Assembly: GCF_002803065.1 (NCBI RefSeq)
Contig: NZ_NNBL01000026.1
Location: 1 to 43,509 of the forward strand
Reading direction: 5' to 3'
Origin: Streptomyces sp. CB01635
Lineage (GTDB): Bacteria > Actinomycetota > Actinomycetes > Streptomycetales > Streptomycetaceae
Length of the DNA: 43,509 nt
Below, one piece after another: positions 8,406-16,397 of the stretch. How positions within the stretch are numbered: the first letter of the stretch is position 1; every line of letters begins with the position of its first letter. The translations under genes were made by a program, and so were the position numbers. The notes below the pieces were generated by a model. The model had not been told where the DNA came from, made no database searches, and saw only the letters and a list, made by a program, of their open reading frames with translations.

Positions 8406-9026
8406 ATGAGTGCCGACTGCCGCGTTTCCCCCCTCGCTGCATCCAAGCGCCGTACCGCCCTTCTCGCCGCGGGGGCCGCGGTCGCTGCGCTGACGCTCTC
8501 CGCATGCAGCTCCGGCGGAACGTCGGGCGGCGGCAACAACACCAACTTCGTGACGAACTCCGGCGGCGTCTCCACCGTCGACCAGGGCGACCGGCACGAC
8601 GCCCCGAAGCTGGACGGCAAGGACCTGGAGGGCAAGCCCCTCGACCTCGCCGACTACAAGGGCAAGGTCATCGTGCTGAACGTGTGGGGCTCCTGGTGCC
8701 CGCCGTGCCGCGCCGAGGCCAACTACTTCGCCAAGGTCGCGAACGAGACCAAGGGCAAGGACGTCCAGTTCATCGGGATCAACACCCGTGATCCGCAGAC
8801 CGAACCGGCCCTCCAGTTCGAGAAGGACCACAACATCCCGTACCCGAGCTTCTACGACCCCTCGGGCAAGCTGATGCTGCGGTTCGAGAAGGGCACCCTC
8901 AACCCGCAGTCCATCCCGTCCACGCTCGTCATCGACCGCGACGGCAAGATCGCCGCCCGCTCGCTGCGCGCGCTCAGCGAGGACAAGCTGCGCAAGATGG
9001 TCGACCCCGTGATCGCGGAGAAGTGA
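8406..9026 (+). CDS. TlpA/ResA-like thiol-disulfide oxidoreductase lipoprotein
   Basis: A 206-residue membrane-anchored thioredoxin-fold protein. It has a lipoprotein signal with lipobox LSAC (Cys34), a Gly/Ser/Asn linker and a redoxin domain with the active site WCPPC (Cys98, Cys101) in NVWGSWCPPCRAEAN, plus the cis-Pro region near PSTLVIDRDG. In Gram-positive System II cytochrome c maturation such a protein keeps the apocytochrome CxxCH thiols reduced outside the membrane. It is the first gene of the run redoxin-ccdA-resB-ccsB, with 6 nt to ccdA. The start ATG at 8406 gives a standard signal peptide. Confidence 0.93.
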   Translation: MSADCRVSPLAASKRRTALLAAGAAVAALTLSACSSGGTSGGGNNTNFVTNSGGVSTVDQGDRHDAPKLDGKDLEGKPLDLADYKGKVIVLNVWGSWCPPCRAEANYFAKVANETKGKDVQFIGINTRDPQTEPALQFEKDHNIPYPSFYDPSGKLMLRFEKGTLNPQSIPSTLVIDRDGKIAARSLRALSEDKLRKMVDPVIAEK

Positions 9027-9032
9027 GCGACG

Positions 9033-9809
9033 GTGCACGCCACGCTCACCGCTCTCGCCGCTGAAGGCGGAGTGAGCAACACCGTCGAGAGCGGTGCGCT
9101 CCTGCTCGCTCTGCCGATCGCCGTGCTCGGCGGTCTCCTCTCGTTCTTCTCGCCCTGCGTCCTGCCTCTCGTGCCCGGCTATCTGTCCTACGTGACAGGG
9201 GTCAGCGGCACCGACCTGGCCGACGCGCGGCGCGGCCGGATGGCGCTCGGCGCCGGACTGTTCGTCCTCGGCTTCACCGCCGTCTTCGTCTCCGGCGGGG
9301 CCCTCTTCGGCTACTTCGGCGAGACGCTCCAGGAGTACCAGGACACCCTCACCAAGATCCTCGGTGTCCTGATGGTCCTCATGGGGATCTTTTTCATGGG
9401 CATGATGCCCTGGCTCACCCAGCGCGAATTCCGCTTCCACAAGCGGCCGGTGACCGGGCTGATCGGCGCTCCGGTGCTCGGCGCCCTGTTCGGCATCGGC
9501 TGGACCCCCTGCATCGGTCCGACGCTCGCCTCCGTGACCGCCCTGTCGTTCAACGAGGCGAGCGCGGGGCGCGGGGCCATACTGACCGTTGCGTACTGCG
9601 CCGGGCTCGGTGTCCCCTTCGTGCTCGCCGCGGTCGCCTTCCGCAAGGCGCTCGGCGCCTTCGGCTGGGTCAAGAAGCACTACGCCTGGGTGATGCGCAT
9701 CGGCGGCATCATGATGATCTTTACCGGAGTGCTGCTGCTCACAGGAGCCTGGGACACCCTCGTCCAGCAGATGCAGACCTGGTCCAACGGCTTCACGGTG
9801 GGAATCTGA
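9033..9809 (+). CDS. ccdA: Cytochrome c biogenesis protein CcdA
   Basis: A 258-residue polytopic membrane protein of the CcdA/DsbD-beta family that carries electrons from cytoplasmic thioredoxin to the extracytoplasmic redoxin. Six membrane segments are visible. The two redox cysteines sit in the family motifs SFFSPCVLPLVPGYLSYVTG (Cys42) and GIGWTPCIGPTLAS (Cys160). It lies between the redoxin and resB genes with gaps of 6 and 3 nt, as expected for one operon. The GTG at 9033 has a weak ribosome binding site and may be read by coupling; GTG 9072 (VSNTVESG) is an alternative start that would shorten the N-terminus by 13 residues. Confidence 0.95.
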   Translation: MHATLTALAAEGGVSNTVESGALLLALPIAVLGGLLSFFSPCVLPLVPGYLSYVTGVSGTDLADARRGRMALGAGLFVLGFTAVFVSGGALFGYFGETLQEYQDTLTKILGVLMVLMGIFFMGMMPWLTQREFRFHKRPVTGLIGAPVLGALFGIGWTPCIGPTLASVTALSFNEASAGRGAILTVAYCAGLGVPFVLAAVAFRKALGAFGWVKKHYAWVMRIGGIMMIFTGVLLLTGAWDTLVQQMQTWSNGFTVGI

Positions 9810-9812
9810 TTC

Positions 9813-11513
9813 ATGAGCACGACTGAATCCGGCAAGACCGGCGAGGTGAGCGGCGACGAGCTCGGCGCGGCCGGCTCGCACCTGTCCACCGCACCGCAGG
9901 AGGACCGCGGCCCGAACCTGCCCCGGCTGGGCGTCATCGGCTGGGTCCGCTGGTTCTGGCGGCAGCTCACCTCGATGCGCGTCGCGCTGATCCTGCTCTT
10001 CATGCTCTCGCTCGGGGCGATCCCCGGCTCGCTGATCCCGCAGTCCGGGGTCGACGAGATGAAGGTGCAGACGTTCAAGGACGCGCACACCACGGTCTCG
10101 CCGGTCTACGACAAGCTGGGCCTGTTCCACGTCTACAGCTCGGTGTGGTTCTCCGCGATCTACATCCTGCTGTTCATCTCCCTCATCGGCTGCATCGTCC
10201 CGCGCACCTGGCAGTTCGTCGGGCAGCTGCGCGGCCGCGCCCCGGGCGCCCCCAAGCGCTTCACGCACCTGCCCGCGTCCGCGACCTGGTGCACCGACGC
10301 CGAGCCCGAGCAGGTCCGCGCGGCGGCCCTCGACATCCTCCGCAAGCGCCGCTTCCGCGCCCACGTCTCCGGTGACTCCGTCGCCTCCGAGAAGGGCTAT
10401 CTGCGCGAGGCGGGCAACCTGGTCTTCCACATCGCGCTGATCGTGATGCTGATCGCCTTCGCCTGGGGCCAGCTCTTCAAGTCCGAGGGCGGCAAGCTGA
10501 TGGTCGAGGGCGACGGAGGCTTCTCCAACGCCCTGCCGATGTACGACGACTTCAAGTCGGGCAACCTCTTCAACTCCGACACCGACCTGACGCCGTTCAG
10601 CTTCCAGCTCGACAAGTTCGACGGGACGTACGAGCGCAACGGGCCGAACAAGGGGAGCCCGCGCGTCTACCGCGCGAACGTCACCTACAGCGTCGGCGCG
10701 ACCGGCAAGGAGCAGAAGACCGCGATCCAGGTCAACGACCCCCTCGAGATCGACGGCACCAAGGTCTATCTCAACGGCCACGGATACGCGCCCACCGTCA
10801 CCGTCCGGGACGGCCGCGGCAAGATCGTCTCCCGGCAGGCCGTGCCGCTGCTGCCCATCGACTCGAACGTCACCTCCACCGGTGCCATCAAGGTCATGGA
10901 CGGCTACCGCGACAAGAGCGGCAAGCGGGAACAGCTCGGCTTCAACGCCTTCTTCGTGCCGACCTTCGCGGGGTCCGGGAAGGGCAGCATGTTCTCCCAG
11001 TTCCCCGCGCTCGACTACCCCGTCCTCGCGCTGTCCGCGTACCACGGAAGCCTGGGTGTCGACTCCGGGATCCCGCAGAACGTGTACCAACTGGACACCT
11101 CCAAGATGAAGAAGTTCACGGACTCGAAGGGGGAGCTGCTCAAGACGCGGCTGCGGCCCGGCGAGACCATGAAGCTTCCGAACGGTGCCGGGTCGATCAC
11201 GTTCGACAAGGACATCAAGCAGTGGGCGAGCTTCCAGATCACCCACCAGCCCGGCGACGGCTGGGCCCTCGCCGGAGCGCTCGCCGCCATCGCGGGCCTC
11301 GCCGGCTCCCTGTTCATCCAGCGCCGCCGCGTCTGGGTCCGGGCGACCCCCGGAGCCGACGGAGTCACCGTCGTCGAGATGGGCGGTCTCGGCCGCAGCG
11401 AGTCCTCGAAGGTGGCCGAAGAACTCGGCGACCTGGCCGCACACCTCCACGAACGGGCGCCCAGCGCCGCCGATCCCCAACCTGCTGTTCCTGCCGAAGG
11501 GGCTGAGAAGTGA
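9813..11513 (+). CDS. resB: Cytochrome c biogenesis protein ResB
   Basis: A 566-residue membrane protein of the ResB/Ccs1 family, one half of the System II haem-export and cytochrome c synthetase complex. The early hydrophobic segment includes SMRVALILLFMLSLGAIPGS, followed by further helices near IYILLFISLIGCIVPRT and NLVFHIALIVMLIAFAWGQ. A large extracytoplasmic domain of about 300 residues and a C-terminal helix near GALAAIAGLAGSLFIQRR follow. Its last codons overlap the ccsB start by 4 nt (GTGA), implying coupled translation of the two complex partners. Length is normal for actinobacteria. The N-terminal 40 residues are a cytoplasmic tail. Confidence 0.96.
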   Translation: MSTTESGKTGEVSGDELGAAGSHLSTAPQEDRGPNLPRLGVIGWVRWFWRQLTSMRVALILLFMLSLGAIPGSLIPQSGVDEMKVQTFKDAHTTVSPVYDKLGLFHVYSSVWFSAIYILLFISLIGCIVPRTWQFVGQLRGRAPGAPKRFTHLPASATWCTDAEPEQVRAAALDILRKRRFRAHVSGDSVASEKGYLREAGNLVFHIALIVMLIAFAWGQLFKSEGGKLMVEGDGGFSNALPMYDDFKSGNLFNSDTDLTPFSFQLDKFDGTYERNGPNKGSPRVYRANVTYSVGATGKEQKTAIQVNDPLEIDGTKVYLNGHGYAPTVTVRDGRGKIVSRQAVPLLPIDSNVTSTGAIKVMDGYRDKSGKREQLGFNAFFVPTFAGSGKGSMFSQFPALDYPVLALSAYHGSLGVDSGIPQNVYQLDTSKMKKFTDSKGELLKTRLRPGETMKLPNGAGSITFDKDIKQWASFQITHQPGDGWALAGALAAIAGLAGSLFIQRRRVWVRATPGADGVTVVEMGGLGRSESSKVAEELGDLAAHLHERAPSAADPQPAVPAEGAEK

Positions 11514-12601
11514 ATCTCGCCGCCGCAACCAACGAGAATCTCGCGCACATCAGCAATGTGCTGATCTACTCGTCGATGGCCGTGTACCTCCTGGCCTTCT
11601 TCGCGCACATGGCCGAGTGGCTTTTCGGCAGCCGCAGCAAGGTCGGCCGCACCGCTGCCGCGCTGACGCAGAAGGCCACCGCGCAGGCCGCTGCCGGCTC
11701 CGTGAAGGTGCAGGTCAAGGAGAAGAACGGCGGCACCGCCGTCCTGGAGCGGCCCAGCGTCGTGACGCGCGCCGTCTCCGGCACGCGTGACGTGCCGGAC
11801 GGCCCCGGGGCCTCCGGCGGCGACGAGCAGGGCGACCTCTACGGCCGTATCGCGGTGTCCCTCACCGTGCTCGCGTTCCTCGTCGAGGCGAGCGGGGTGC
11901 TCACCCGCGCGCTCTCCGTGCAGCGTGCGCCGTGGGGCAACATGTACGAGTTCAACATCACCTTCTCCACCGTCGCCGTCGCTGTGTACCTCGGCCTGCT
12001 CGTGGCGAAGAAGAACATCGGCTGGCTCGGCCTCCCGCTGGTCACCACGGTCCTCCTCGATCTCGGCCTCGCTGTCACTGTCTTGTACACCGCCAGCGAC
12101 CAGTTGGTTCCCGCCCTGCACTCGTACTGGCTGTACATCCACGTCTCCACGGCGATCTTCTGCGGCGCGGTGTTCTACGTCGGCGCGGTCAGCACGCTGC
12201 TCTACCTGTTCCGCGACTCGTACGAGAACAAGCTGGCGAACGGCGGCAAGCCCGGGAAGTTCGCGACCTCTGTCATGGAGCGCCTGCCCGCCGCGGCCTC
12301 GCTCGACAAGTTCTCCTACCGCGTGAACGCGGCCGTCTTCCCGCTGTGGACGTTCACGATCATCGCGGGCGCGATCTGGGCCGGCGACGCGTGGGGCCGC
12401 TACTGGGGCTGGGACCCCAAGGAGACCTGGTCGTTCATCACCTGGGTCGCGTACGCCTGCTACCTGCACGCCCGCGCGACCGCCGGATGGAAGGGCCGCA
12501 AGGCCGCCTACCTGGCCCTCATCGCCTTCGCCTGCTGGCTGTTCAACTACTACGGCGTAAACATCTTCGTCACCGGCAAGCACTCCTACGCCGGCGTCTG
12601 A
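11510..12601 (+). CDS. ccsB: Cytochrome c biogenesis protein CcsB/ResC
   Basis: A 363-residue polytopic protein of the CcsA/CcsB haem-handling family, partner of ResB in attaching haem to apocytochrome c. The diagnostic Trp-rich WWD-type loop is present as YWGWDPKETWSFITWVAYA near residue 300. Histidines that could ligate haem occur in HSYWLYIHVSTAIF and in LHARATAGWKG. About eight membrane segments are visible. The long charged cytoplasmic stretch near residues 40-100 is usual in Streptomyces versions. The GTG start overlaps the resB TGA. A strong inverted repeat follows 20 nt after the stop, so this is the likely end of the operon. Confidence 0.96.
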   Translation: MNLAAATNENLAHISNVLIYSSMAVYLLAFFAHMAEWLFGSRSKVGRTAAALTQKATAQAAAGSVKVQVKEKNGGTAVLERPSVVTRAVSGTRDVPDGPGASGGDEQGDLYGRIAVSLTVLAFLVEASGVLTRALSVQRAPWGNMYEFNITFSTVAVAVYLGLLVAKKNIGWLGLPLVTTVLLDLGLAVTVLYTASDQLVPALHSYWLYIHVSTAIFCGAVFYVGAVSTLLYLFRDSYENKLANGGKPGKFATSVMERLPAAASLDKFSYRVNAAVFPLWTFTIIAGAIWAGDAWGRYWGWDPKETWSFITWVAYACYLHARATAGWKGRKAAYLALIAFACWLFNYYGVNIFVTGKHSYAGV

Positions 12602-12620
12602 CACCGCGGCATCCCACGAC

Positions 12621-12658
12621 GGCCGGTTCCCATGTGACGTGAGTCACGGGAACCGGCC
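12621..12658 (+). terminator. Rho-independent-type hairpin after ccsB
   Basis: GGCCGGTTCCC (12621-12631) and GGGAACCGGCC (12648-12658) pair perfectly over 11 bp with a 16-nt loop, followed by TTCGTCG rather than a clean T-run. T-less hairpins are common terminators in Streptomyces. It separates the cytochrome c maturation operon from the broken sigma-factor gene and could also be an operator for the latter, which starts 26 nt later. Confidence 0.65.
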
Positions 12659-12683
12659 TTCGTCGTACGGACAGATGGGGGGC

Positions 12684-13288
12684 GTGAAGAAGAATCAGGG
12701 GGCACATCAAGCACGCAGAACCCGGGTGAGGGACGGTGACGCCGGCGCGTTCGGCGAGCTCTTCGACGCCTACGCCCGATCCGTCTACAACCACGCCTAC
12801 AGCCTGACCGGCGACTGGTCGACCGCCGAGAAGTCGTCTCGCTGACCTTCCTCGAAGCGTGGCGGCTGCGCGACAGGGTCGAGCCCGAGGGCGGCTCGCT
12901 GCGGCCCTGGCTGCTCGGCGTCGCCACGAACGTCACGCGCAACCTGCGCCGTGCCACCCGCAGACACGCCGCCGCAGTCTCCCGCCTCCCGCGCGCGGAA
13001 GCCGAGGCCGACGACCAGGCCCGCATAGCCCTCGTCCACACCGCGCCGGCCACACTGCGGCGCCCCGAACGCGAGGTGCTCGCCCTGTGCGTCTGGTCGG
13101 GCCTCGACCACCCGTCCGCCGCCAGGGCGCTCGGCGTCCCCGTCGGCACGGTCCGCTCCCGGCTTTTCAGAGCCCGCAGGAAACTCGCCGGTGCCATGGA
13201 ACTCCCGCGCCCCGACGGACAGATGAAAGGCGGCCACGCTCCCGTGGCCGGGCCCATACAGGAGGGAAACCATGAACACGCTTCCTGA
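12684..13288 (+). pseudogene. ECF sigma factor gene with a one-base frameshift
   Basis: Two frames together encode one ECF-type RNA polymerase sigma factor. Frame one (GTG 12684, GGGGGG upstream) gives region 2: DAGAFGELFDAYARSVYNHAY...STAE, then runs into TGA at 12843. Reading one base earlier from about 12831 continues with VVSLTFLEAWRL, GGSLRPWLLGVATNVTRNL and a full region 4, EREVLALCVWSGLDHPSAARALG...VGTVRSRLFRARRKL, ending at 13288. Restoring one G in GAGAAG (12828-12833) would give the canonical AEEVVSLTFLEAW join. The following membrane-protein gene starts inside its end (13272), as expected for an intact operon. It may be a true inactivation or a sequencing indel; the rest shows no decay. 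Confidence 0.85.
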
Positions 13289-14201
13289 GAAGGACCTTCC
13301 GCCGGGCCGGCACCGACTCCTCAAGGAGCATCTGATGACCGAGATCCGGGAGACCGAAGTACCCGCGCAGGCACCGCCGCGCCGGAAGTGGCTGCGTCCC
13401 GCGTTCGCCGCCGTCGCCGTGGCGACCGCGGCGGCCGTCACCTTCGTCGCGCTGCCGTCGGACGGCGCGGGCGCCCCGCCGCCGACCAAGGAGGCCGTGG
13501 CGCTCCTGGAGGACGTCGCGCTCGCCGCTGAGCACTCCGATACGCCCGCCCGCATCCGCGACGACCAGTTCGTCTACGTCGACAGCCTCGTGTCGTACTC
13601 GCAGAGCGGCGAGGGCATGAAGACGAAGATCCCGCCGCTGCACCGGCTGGAGACCTGGCAGTCCGTGGACGGCACCCGCAAGGGACTCGTACGCGAGAAG
13701 GGCCGAGGCCAGTGGGCGACCGAAACCGGGCCGGTCCCGGGCAAGCCCGGCTACGAGACGTCCACCAGCTACCGGCACCTGTCCACCCTGCCCACCGACC
13801 CCGACGCGATGCTGCGCTGGCTGCGCGGAACGGGCCCCGAGCACAGTGGCCAGCAGGCCGACCAGGCCATGTTCGTGCTGGTCGGCGACCTGATCAGGGA
13901 TGCGCTCGTGCCGCCGGAGGTGGGCGCCGCGCTCTACCGGGCCGCCGCCAGGATCCCCGGCGTGACCGTGGTGAAGGGGGTGAAGGACGCCGCGGGCCGG
14001 CCCGGGATCGCCGTGGCCCGCAAGGACCCCGACAACCCCAGCCGCGACGAGTGGATCTTCGACGTGAAGACCCATGAGTTCCTGGGCGAGCGCACCGTCG
14101 CCACCGAAGCCTGGTCGGGCGGGGTGAAGAAGGGCCAGGTCACGAGTAATACGGCGGTCGTGGACCGGGCCGTCGTCGACAAGCCGGGGCAGCGGCCCTA
14201 G
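13272..14201 (+). CDS. CU044_5270-like membrane-anchored protein, partner of the sigma factor
   Basis: A 309-residue protein with about 35 cytoplasmic residues, one membrane helix (WLRPAFAAVAVATAAAVTFVAL, about 38-58) and an extracytoplasmic domain of about 250 residues. It resembles the CU044_5270 family that commonly follows ECF sigma-70 genes in actinobacteria. The N-terminus (LPEKDLPPGRHRLLKEHLMTEI) matches the usual short motif of these proteins. Known families in this position act as membrane-bound partners of the sigma factor; an anti-sigma-like role is inference, as no zinc-binding HxxxCxxC motif is present. The ATG overlaps the sigma-factor frame by 17 nt and has GGAGGG upstream. The frame is intact although the upstream sigma gene is broken. 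Confidence 0.82.
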   Translation: MNTLPEKDLPPGRHRLLKEHLMTEIRETEVPAQAPPRRKWLRPAFAAVAVATAAAVTFVALPSDGAGAPPPTKEAVALLEDVALAAEHSDTPARIRDDQFVYVDSLVSYSQSGEGMKTKIPPLHRLETWQSVDGTRKGLVREKGRGQWATETGPVPGKPGYETSTSYRHLSTLPTDPDAMLRWLRGTGPEHSGQQADQAMFVLVGDLIRDALVPPEVGAALYRAAARIPGVTVVKGVKDAAGRPGIAVARKDPDNPSRDEWIFDVKTHEFLGERTVATEAWSGGVKKGQVTSNTAVVDRAVVDKPGQRP

Positions 14202-14266
14202 GCACGGGGCAGCGGATCCCGGTCCGTACGGGTGCGCGAAGCGCGCGGGCGCGCCAGCCTGGAGGT

Positions 14267-14815
14267 ATGACCGAATCCAGCCACCCCACCGAGCCCGCGG
14301 CACCTGCCACACCCGTCGCGCCCGGCACGAGCCGGACCGAGGGTCACACCCACAGCCTGCACTTCACGATCCCTCTTCCGCATCCCGTGGAGGAGGTCTG
14401 GGCGGCGGTGGCCACCCCGGAGGGTCTGCCGGGGTGGCTGGCCGCCGCCGATGTGCTCGAACCACGGCTCGGCGGTGCGGTCACGCTGCGGTGGCTCAAC
14501 AACGGGCGCGCCCACCAGGGCCGGGTCACCGCGTGGGACGGCGAGCGCGTCGCCGAGTACACGCTCGAAGGCCCGCACGGCCGCCTGCGCTTCCACCTGG
14601 AGCCGACGGCCCCCGACGCGACGACCCTGCGGTTCACCGGCGAGATCGACGGCGACGACTCGGCGCGCCTGGACTACCTGGCCGCCTGGCACGACCACTT
14701 CGAGCACCTGGCCGCCGCCCTCGACGGGCGCCCGACGGACGAGCGGGCCTGGGCGGCCTGGACCCCGTCCCGATGGCAGGAGCTCCGGGACGGCTATCTC
14801 GAGGCTCCACAGTGA
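14267..14815 (+). CDS. SRPBCC (START/AHSA1-like) domain protein
   Basis: A 182-residue protein whose residues 25-165 look like an SRPBCC fold of the Aha1/CalC type: a first strand HSLHFTIPLPHPVEEVWAA, the helix and turn TPEGLPGWLAAADVLEPRLGG, alternating beta strands, and a long C-terminal helix (DYLAAWHDHFEHLAAALDG). These proteins bind hydrophobic ligands in a deep cavity; the ligand is unknown. About 20 Pro/Ala-rich residues precede the domain. ATG 14267 follows GGAGGT. The last codons and stop lie in the first unit of a 16-bp tandem repeat that fills the gap to the convergent oxygenase gene. Confidence 0.85.
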   Translation: MTESSHPTEPAAPATPVAPGTSRTEGHTHSLHFTIPLPHPVEEVWAAVATPEGLPGWLAAADVLEPRLGGAVTLRWLNNGRAHQGRVTAWDGERVAEYTLEGPHGRLRFHLEPTAPDATTLRFTGEIDGDDSARLDYLAAWHDHFEHLAAALDGRPTDERAWAAWTPSRWQELRDGYLEAPQ

Positions 14816-14914
14816 TCGGATACGCAGTGATCAGACGCTGCAGTGATCAGACGCTGCAGTGATCAGACGCCGCAGTGATCGGACGCCGCAGTGATCAAGG
14901 CTCCACAGTGATCG
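14803..14914. repeat. 16-bp tandem repeat across the ends of two convergent genes
   Basis: Units begin CAGTGATC at 14810, 14825, 14841, 14857, 14873, 14889 and 14906. The central ones are CAGTGATCAGACGCTG or one to three bases different. The outermost context GGCTCCACAGTGATCG occurs exactly at 14803 and again at 14899, 96 bp (six units) apart. The first unit holds the stop codon of the SRPBCC gene and the sixth holds the stop of the oppositely oriented oxygenase gene. Each unit carries TGATC or TGATCA. Slippage amplification is the simplest origin; a roadblock or terminator role is possible. Confidence 0.9.
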
Positions 14915-15878
14915 TGTCCAGCTTCGCCCGCAGATACGTGTGCGAGTCGACCGGCTCGTGCGCGACCCGGCCCTTCGGCGCGGGCACGGACTCGACGGTC
15001 GTGCGCGGGTCGCACTCGTAGAAGTAGACGAGGGACATCAGCTCCTCGGCGGGCAGGTCGGCCGGGGGCGGCAGGACGCGGTGGCGGCCGGAGCGCCAGC
15101 GGTCGCCGGTCCAACGCGCCATCAAGTCGCCGATGTTGATGGTGAACGCCTCCGGGTCGAACGGCGCGTCCTGCCAGCCGCCCTCGTCGGTGTAGACCTG
15201 GAGCCCGCCCTTGCCGGCCTGCCGGTCGAGGACCGTGACGGTCCCGAAGTCGGTGTGCGGGCCGATGCGGAACTGGCCCTCCTCGGGCTCGCCCACGACA
15301 TCCCTGCCCGGGTACCAGTTGATGTTGAAGCCCCAAGTGGGGTGCGTGGTGTGCCGGGTGAAGAAGTCCTCCTCCTCGCCGAGCGCGACCGCGAGGAGTT
15401 CGAGCAGCAGGTCGGACAGCTCCCGCATCCGCCCGAGATACGTCTCGACGAGCGCGCGCAGCTCGGGCGTCTCGGCGGGCCAGGTGTTGGGCAGGAACCA
15501 CTCCGCGTCGATCTCCGCGTCCCCGGTGGGCAGTTCGGAGGCGTACGACAGGGACTCCTTGAGGTCGGGCGGGGTCTCGGTGCCCTCCGCGTAGCCGTTC
15601 GCCTCGGCGCCGGGGCCCAGCCAGCCGCGCCCGCCCACCTTCACGGCGTACGGCTCCTTCACCGCGGGCGGCAGCCGGAAGAAGCCGCGCGCCGCCTCCC
15701 GGATCCGGGAGCGCAGGCCCGGGTCCACGCCGTGCCCGGTGACCAGCAGGAATCCGGCCGTCCGCAGCGCCTCGTCGACGGTACGGGCGATTCCGGCGCG
15801 CGCGTTCGGACCGCCCAGGAGCCAGGGCCGCAGATCGATCGTGGGGATACGGGGCTGTGGCGCACGGGGTTCCGTCAT
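14895..15878 (-). CDS. Isopenicillin N synthase family 2-oxoglutarate/Fe(II) oxygenase
   Basis: A 327-residue non-haem iron dioxygenase. The DIOX_N region opens with RIPTIDLRPWLLGG and AGFLLVTGHGVD. The C-terminal double-stranded beta helix holds the iron triad His208 and Asp210 (GPHTDFGTVTVL) and His266 (WRSGRHRVLPP). A FNINWYPG strand is typical of the isopenicillin N synthase/gibberellin oxidase group. The substrate is not predictable, and no biosynthetic cluster is nearby. ATG 15878 has GGAG 7 nt upstream; an in-frame codon 9 residues earlier is less likely. The deaminase gene lies upstream on the same strand, 60 nt away. Confidence 0.92.
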   Translation of the reverse strand: MTEPRAPQPRIPTIDLRPWLLGGPNARAGIARTVDEALRTAGFLLVTGHGVDPGLRSRIREAARGFFRLPPAVKEPYAVKVGGRGWLGPGAEANGYAEGTETPPDLKESLSYASELPTGDAEIDAEWFLPNTWPAETPELRALVETYLGRMRELSDLLLELLAVALGEEEDFFTRHTTHPTWGFNINWYPGRDVVGEPEEGQFRIGPHTDFGTVTVLDRQAGKGGLQVYTDEGGWQDAPFDPEAFTINIGDLMARWTGDRWRSGRHRVLPPPADLPAEELMSLVYFYECDPRTTVESVPAPKGRVAHEPVDSHTYLRAKLDTITVEP

Positions 15879-15938
15879 GGCTCCACTGTGGACGCGGCGC
15901 GGCACGCGGGCAACGACGCCCGACCGGCCGGATCCGCG

Positions 15939-16397
15939 CTACTCGCCGATGTCCTCGTTCCACAGCTCGGGACGGGCCGCGATGAACTCCTCCATCATCG
16001 CGACGCACTCGGGGTCGTCGAGCATCACGATCTCCACGCCGTGCTCGGCCAGCCAGTCGTGGCCTCCGTGGAACGTCCGAGCCTCACCGACGACGACCCG
16101 CGAGATGCCGAACTGCCGCACCAGACCGGAGCAGTACCAGCACGGCGAGAGCGTCGTCACCATCGTCGTGCCCTTGTACGAGCGCTGCCGGCCCGCGTTG
16201 CGGAAGGCGTCGGTCTCGCCGTGCACGGACGGATCCGCGTCCTGCACACGGCGGTTGTGCCCACGCCCGAGGACCTTCCCGTCCGCCGAGTAGAGGGCCG
16301 CGCCGATCGGGATGCCGCCCTCGGCGAGCCCCGCCCGCGCCTCCTCGACGGCCGTGGCCAGCCAGGTCCGCGCCAGTTCGGGGTCGAAGGCGCTCAC
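15939..16397 (-). CDS. Zinc-dependent nucleoside/cytosine deaminase
   Basis: A 152-residue cytidine-deaminase-fold enzyme. The zinc site and catalytic Glu are in VHGETDAFRNAG (His59, Glu61) and TLSPCWYCSGLV (Cys86, Cys89). The HGE order and short length resemble fungal-type cytosine deaminases and guanine or nucleoside deaminases rather than tRNA-specific TadA. The reaction would be hydrolytic deamination of a free base or nucleoside, as salvage. The GTG start at 16397 overlaps the end of the upstream membrane-protein gene by 4 nt (GTGA), so they are co-transcribed. Confidence 0.88.
   Translation of the reverse strand: MSAFDPELARTWLATAVEEARAGLAEGGIPIGAALYSADGKVLGRGHNRRVQDADPSVHGETDAFRNAGRQRSYKGTTMVTTLSPCWYCSGLVRQFGISRVVVGEARTFHGGHDWLAEHGVEIVMLDDPECVAMMEEFIAARPELWNEDIGE

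Noticed and set aside
7005..11528. A 1507-codon open frame on the minus strand
   Set aside because: It is antisense to the well-identified lipoprotein, redoxin, ccdA and resB genes; its product is low-complexity Asp/Glu/Gly/Arg text, the usual mirror of GC-biased codons.
14810..14914. A short repeat array that might be mistaken for CRISPR
   Set aside because: Units are 16 bp, directly adjacent, with no spacers and no cas genes nearby.
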